Of a DNA stretch of 64,000 bases, positions 60,311 through 64,000 are shown piece after piece. The stretch lies in contig CAZMGY010000019.1 of assembly GCA_964565945.1 (NCBI GenBank), positions 62,001 through 126,000 on the forward strand, written 5' to 3'. The notes under the pieces are model-generated. The model saw only the letters and a program-made list of their open reading frames with translations. It did no database searches and had not been told where the DNA came from. How positions within the stretch are numbered: position 1 is the first letter of the stretch; the number at the start of each line of letters is the position of its first letter. Source of the DNA: CAZMGY01 sp964565945 [NCBI: uncultured bacterium]. GTDB taxonomy: Bacteria > GCA-001730085. The position numbers and the translations under genes were made by a program.

Positions 60311-60953
60311 TGGACAAGTTGAGGGGAGTGAGGGACTTGTCCTCAAACGTTTTACTTGGCAAGAGGATGGCATTTTATGTATTGTTTTCTCACGGGATTT
60401 TGGCAAATTGCTGTTAACAGATCGCCTTATGAAAAAAAAAGAAATTTATGGCGGAAAAATGGATTTGTTCAGCCATATCGAATTCGCCTTCCTCAAAGAT
60501 GATTCCAGCGAATATCAACGCTTGCTTACCGTGGAAAGTCTTGATAAGCACGAAACGATCTATAGAGATACGGTGGCTTTATCTTGTGTCTCGCTGTTGA
60601 GTGAAGTTGTTGATAGGGCGTCTTACTTTTTTGAGGGCAATCAAGATATCTTTGTGCTTTTGAAGTCTTTTTTGGATTTTCGCGATATTCAAAATTCTCA
60701 AGATCACGAACTACATCACGAACTGCGGTTGGTGGTGTATCTTATTCATTTGTTACGATGTTTGGGGCAGGGTTTGCGTATGTTGCCTTCGTGGAATGCA
60801 GGGACTCGTCGTTTGCTTAAAGATTTGTATCAACAAGTGCCTTTAGTGGAGGCTCTTTTCGATGATATGGAGGTGCGAGCAGCACTGAAAGCGATGATTG
60901 ACCTTTACGAAGAATTGCTAGAAAAAAATCTCAAATCTAAAGTTGCTTTTTAA
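60300..60953 (+). CDS. recO: DNA repair protein RecO (short form)
   Basis: A 217-residue protein with the RecO start: GLVLKRFTWQEDGILCIVFSRDFGK, an OB-fold of about 80 residues, then a helical domain (DTVALSCVSLLSEVVDRASY). RecO helps load RecA in the RecF pathway. It is shorter than typical RecO (about 240-260) and shows no C-terminal zinc-finger cysteines. Similarity is clear only at the N-terminus, so the call is moderately certain. It overlaps the M16 gene by 11 bases and converges on the lipoprotein gene with a five-base gap. Confidence 0.75.
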   Translation: MPSNGQVEGSEGLVLKRFTWQEDGILCIVFSRDFGKLLLTDRLMKKKEIYGGKMDLFSHIEFAFLKDDSSEYQRLLTVESLDKHETIYRDTVALSCVSLLSEVVDRASYFFEGNQDIFVLLKSFLDFRDIQNSQDHELHHELRLVVYLIHLLRCLGQGLRMLPSWNAGTRRLLKDLYQQVPLVEALFDDMEVRAALKAMIDLYEELLEKNLKSKVAF

Positions 60954-60958
60954 TTGGC

Positions 60959-62311
60959 TTAACTTAAAGACGTGTGAACAAGTTCACTCATCTTGATCAG
61001 CTCTGGAATAGACACGTTGTGCTTATGGAAACGTTCCATGAGCTGGGTGTCCAAGATGATCTTTTTCTTTTGGGGAACGTAGTGAACATAGATTTTATCG
61101 AAGTTTTGGAATTCAAAACTCTGAATCAGAGTGGTAATAATGTCCAAGGACTTATCGAGAATTTTGATGTAATAGCTATCAAGCAAAGCCAGTGCTTCAG
61201 GAGATTGGTTGCGGTCAATATTTATGTTGAATTGGATGATGGAGGTTCCATCTTTTTGTTTAAGATATTGGCCTGTAACAAATTTGGTGGTGAATAACTT
61301 TTTAAGTTTTTTATCTTGGGCAAAGGTAGTGCGAATGCGGTTGGTAACTTGTCGGATGACAAACATCGGCACAGATTCATCTTTGAACGTTTGCTGAGAA
61401 TTATTCCAAGAATGAATATTCTCATGCTCTTTGTATTCTTTGGGAAAACCTTGATAAGTAAGACCCTGATCGGGGATCTTTTTGTGCAAAGCGTAGATGG
61501 TTTCCATGATTTTAGGGGTCAAATGGGTGTTAATTACAAACAGGTATTCGTTTTGATAGCCTGAAGGAACCTGAAAAGCATAGTCTTTGTAGTGTTCATC
61601 TGGTTGGTAGGTTTCTGTCACTTTGATGTAAACCAATGCTTTGAAGCGACTGAGTCTCTTGGTTTTAATATCAATGATTTCATATTTTTTTTCTGTTTTC
61701 ATGCTGTGCTCCATCAGCATGGCGAAGAAGGCTGGTGAGACTTTATCGATGCTAATGTTGTCGGGGAAAAAAGATTTGATAATTTCGTTTGCAGGGGCGG
61801 AACGCATCTTTTGGAAAAAAGAGCGCACCATGTTTTCGCCCATAATAACGGGGTTGAACTCGATATCCATTTCCATGCGCTGGATGTAATCGTCACGAGA
61901 AATTGCTCCCAACATGAACTTTTTGATGTCGTGCACATAGCGTGTGATCACCAGTTCAACGCCAGGATTTTTGGTGTCGAATACTACTATTTTATAAAAC
62001 TGAATATCGTTGGTAGCACTTAGACCAGCACGTGAAGCAGCCAAGGTAACATTATTGATTTGTTTCATTGATTTTTCCGAAAGAAAGCGTGCCGAAAGAA
62101 TAATGTCCTTAACAGGTAGGTAGACATAGAGGGTGTTACCAATGATTTTAGAGGTTAAGTCTATGTCGTATTCTTTTTTACAAACATCAATCACGCATTG
62201 AGCCAGTTCATCACGAGAATAGGTGTTTTGATTTTTTTCAAAACAACCTGTTAAGGAAACTAAAAGCAATAAAAGTCCCGCAATACACCAGTGAGTCGAT
62301 GTTTTTACCAT
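60959..62311 (-). CDS. Large lipoprotein of unknown function
   Basis: A 450-residue protein with a lipoprotein signal: LLLLLVSLTGC, lipidated Cys at about 23, followed by FEKNQN. The mature part is a mix of strands and helices with no family I recognise. Notable pieces are LYVYLPVKDIILSARFLSEK near the start, repeated ITRYVHDIKKF-type segments, and LSRFKALVYIKVTETYQPDEHY. Its ATG overlaps the stop of the FtsH-like gene by seven bases (ATGGTAA), so the two are translationally coupled and probably act together at the membrane. Residue after the Cys is Phe, which does not signal inner-membrane retention in E. coli terms. Confidence 0.75.
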   Translation of the reverse strand: MVKTSTHWCIAGLLLLLVSLTGCFEKNQNTYSRDELAQCVIDVCKKEYDIDLTSKIIGNTLYVYLPVKDIILSARFLSEKSMKQINNVTLAASRAGLSATNDIQFYKIVVFDTKNPGVELVITRYVHDIKKFMLGAISRDDYIQRMEMDIEFNPVIMGENMVRSFFQKMRSAPANEIIKSFFPDNISIDKVSPAFFAMLMEHSMKTEKKYEIIDIKTKRLSRFKALVYIKVTETYQPDEHYKDYAFQVPSGYQNEYLFVINTHLTPKIMETIYALHKKIPDQGLTYQGFPKEYKEHENIHSWNNSQQTFKDESVPMFVIRQVTNRIRTTFAQDKKLKKLFTTKFVTGQYLKQKDGTSIIQFNINIDRNQSPEALALLDSYYIKILDKSLDIITTLIQSFEFQNFDKIYVHYVPQKKKIILDTQLMERFHKHNVSIPELIKMSELVHTSLS

Positions 62312-63969
62312 GGAGGAGTTCCTTCTTCTGTGTCTTCCTTATGAGTGGCGTATGGCTGGAATGTGGTTTTACCGTACTCCTGGAAGATGGCGTCAATTTC
62401 GTCGTATTCAAGCTCTTCTTTTTCGAGAAGTTCTTGAACAAAGCGATCAACGATAGGCCATTCTTTATGCAACAGATCTTGGACATCCTTAAGCGCGTTG
62501 TTGATAAGCTTGTCCACTTCTTTATTGAGTCGTTTTTTGAGATCTTCTGACAGCAATTCCTTAGGAATTGCCGCGTAATCCCCAATGGTTGAAACGTTTT
62601 CCGACATACCCCAGCTCCATACCATAAGGTTTGCAAGATTTGTGGCTTGGCGGAAGTCCGAAGAAACACCGTTGGTGGTGGTGCCATATTTGATCTTTTC
62701 AGCAACATACCCACCTAGGGCGACCTTAATATCGGCCATGAATTTCTCTTTATTGTGTGCGTAGAGCTCTTCACGAGGTTGGCGATAGACAACTCCCAAT
62801 GTTTGTTTCCGCGCAATAATAGAGGCTTTAAATACATCGTCTGTTGGATGGAGAATAAAGGTTGTTACCAAATGACCCGTTTCGTGATAGGCCGTCATTT
62901 CACGTTCATGCGGAGTTAAGCTCTTTTTGTGCTTGATACCGAGTTCAATTCGCTCCATGGAGCTACTGAGATCTTTATGATCGACAATTTCTTTTTTCTC
63001 GCGTAGGGCGATCAATGCTGCTTCTTTAACGATGTTTTCAATTTCCGCGGGCGATTTATGAATAGCAATCCGAGCCAAACGCCCAATGTCAATGTTTGGA
63101 TCGTGCTTAACTTTGTTAAGGTAAAATTCGAAAAGTTTATGACGACCTTCTAGTCCTGGGCGATCAATGTAGACCTTACGGTCAAAACGACCTGGACGCA
63201 AAAGGGCTTCGTCAAGAGAATCTTCTGGCGCATTGGTTGCGCCGATAATGATGATGTTCTCTTGTTTATCTCCCAAACCATCCATTTCAACCAGTAATTG
63301 ATTTTGTGTGGCGTTAGTTTCTTGTCCACCTCCAAAACTTAATACTTTTCTCTTTTGAGCGATGGCATCAATTTCGTCGATAAAGACAATGCAAGAGCCA
63401 TGTGCTTCGGCTTGGCGACGTGCCTGTTTGAAAAGTTTGCGCATACGTGAAGCACCAACACCCACAAAGACTTCAACAAATTCACTGCCAGCGATTGACA
63501 TGAAGGGTATACCCGCCTCGGTCGCGATGGCTTTGGCCAAAAGTGTTTTACCACAGCCTGGAGGACCAACCATTAAAAGACCTTTAAGAATTTTTCCCCC
63601 GATCCGTTTGACCTTTTGACGATCACGGATGAGTTCCACTACTTCCCATGCTTCTTCCTTGGCTTCGTCGATACCGAGAACTTGATCAAAGTGAATATTC
63701 ACTTGAGTTGCTTTAACCGATTTTTTAGAAAACTTGGAAAATCCATCTCTCAAAACGGTTAGGTAAAGGAACACAAACACTGCGGCATGAAAAATACCCT
63801 GCAAGAGCATGATTGGCATTTGAGCAAGAGTCATACGGCGGTAAAAAGGCTCCATTTTGCTCAAGCCGAAAATAGAAAGCAAGATCAAAATGATCAGCCC
63901 ACTGACAACAAGAATAGAAATCCAGTGATCCATAAAAATTAACTTCATGCGCTTAAAAAAACGGGGCAT
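62305..63969 (-). CDS. FtsH-like membrane AAA+ zinc metalloprotease
   Basis: A 554-residue ATP-dependent membrane protease. Two membrane segments (about 18-43 and 55-80) flank only a short extracytoplasmic loop, where typical FtsH has about 70 residues. The AAA module has FDQVLGIDEAKEE, Walker A GPPGCGKTLLAKAIA, pore FVGVGASRMR, Walker B CIVFIDEIDAI, and the SRH ATNAPEDSLDEALLRPGRFDRK split over two blocks. The protease has HETGH at 362-366 and the third ligand in SDFRQATNLA. ATG 63969 has GAGGAGG nine bases upstream; the frame is open to 63987. Coupled to the downstream lipoprotein gene. A second, canonical ftsH may exist elsewhere. Confidence 0.92.
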   Translation of the reverse strand: MPRFFKRMKLIFMDHWISILVVSGLIILILLSIFGLSKMEPFYRRMTLAQMPIMLLQGIFHAAVFVFLYLTVLRDGFSKFSKKSVKATQVNIHFDQVLGIDEAKEEAWEVVELIRDRQKVKRIGGKILKGLLMVGPPGCGKTLLAKAIATEAGIPFMSIAGSEFVEVFVGVGASRMRKLFKQARRQAEAHGSCIVFIDEIDAIAQKRKVLSFGGGQETNATQNQLLVEMDGLGDKQENIIIIGATNAPEDSLDEALLRPGRFDRKVYIDRPGLEGRHKLFEFYLNKVKHDPNIDIGRLARIAIHKSPAEIENIVKEAALIALREKKEIVDHKDLSSSMERIELGIKHKKSLTPHEREMTAYHETGHLVTTFILHPTDDVFKASIIARKQTLGVVYRQPREELYAHNKEKFMADIKVALGGYVAEKIKYGTTTNGVSSDFRQATNLANLMVWSWGMSENVSTIGDYAAIPKELLSEDLKKRLNKEVDKLINNALKDVQDLLHKEWPIVDRFVQELLEKEELEYDEIDAIFQEYGKTTFQPYATHKEDTEEGTPPW

Positions 63970-64000
63970 GCGACGTATCCTCCTCAAGGTTCTACTAACT

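Overview
The window is a dense bacterial chromosome segment, roughly low-40s percent GC by eye. It contains no rRNA, tRNA, CRISPR array, insertion sequence or phage block that I could recognise. The cell looks Gram-negative: there are Sec signal peptides, a lipobox protein, an O-antigen-type flippase and an OpgH-like glucan synthase core. The alternate (Bacteroidetes-type) GlmU, a 3,871-residue multi-membrane protein, and exported proteins with a shared LAP motif after the signal peptide suggest a deep lineage of the PVC/Omnitrophota kind. That placement is inference and only tentative.

Layout. 1-7.9 kb: end of uvrC, rpsA, then a UDP-GlcNAc run (alternate glmU, glmM, glmS) and tyrS. 8-22.6 kb: an accessory block with a secreted protease that carries the catalytic signature of UFM1-specific/C78 peptidases, then a giant membrane protein with an OpgH-like GT2 core, each behind its own near-consensus sigma70 promoter, followed by two small proteins. 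22.8-33 kb: guaB (strikingly eukaryote-type), guaA, dnaE, an exported amidase, murI, queD, rph, rdgB. 33-38.4 kb: a small HTH protein, a conserved small protein, ilvE, nadA, class II fba, queG. 38.4-41.4 kb: an exported OTU-like cysteine protease and an acyl desaturase. 41.5-46.2 kb, minus strand: a membrane-anchored EEP-family phosphodiesterase, then an overlapping flippase-methyltransferase-glycosyltransferase operon and a frameshifted M48 peptidase remnant. 46.4-48.4 kb: a DUF1499-like membrane protein, an exported nickel superoxide dismutase, and a 600-bp stretch without an intact gene. 48.4-57.5 kb: yajQ, alaS, a hexapeptide-repeat pseudogene, and the histidine cluster hisDCBH-AFI. 57.5-64 kb: manC-type GDP-mannose synthesis gene, ruvX, M16 peptidase, recO, and on the opposite strand a lipoprotein overlapped with an FtsH-like protease.

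How it fits together. Most of the window is housekeeping: cell-wall precursor supply (glmU/M/S, murI, amidase), purine and histidine synthesis, translation and repair. The unusual layer is the exported set: two cysteine proteases of families best known for removing ubiquitin-like modifiers (UfSP-like, OTU-like), both with LAPxxxF just after the signal peptide, plus the giant glycosyltransferase-like protein directly downstream of one of them. I consider this set the best candidate for an undescribed system. It could act on eukaryotic or other prey/host cells, or it could process the cell's own giant surface proteins; sequence alone does not decide.

Starts were moved from the longest frame wherever a ribosome binding site or gene overlap favoured an internal codon; these choices are stated per gene.
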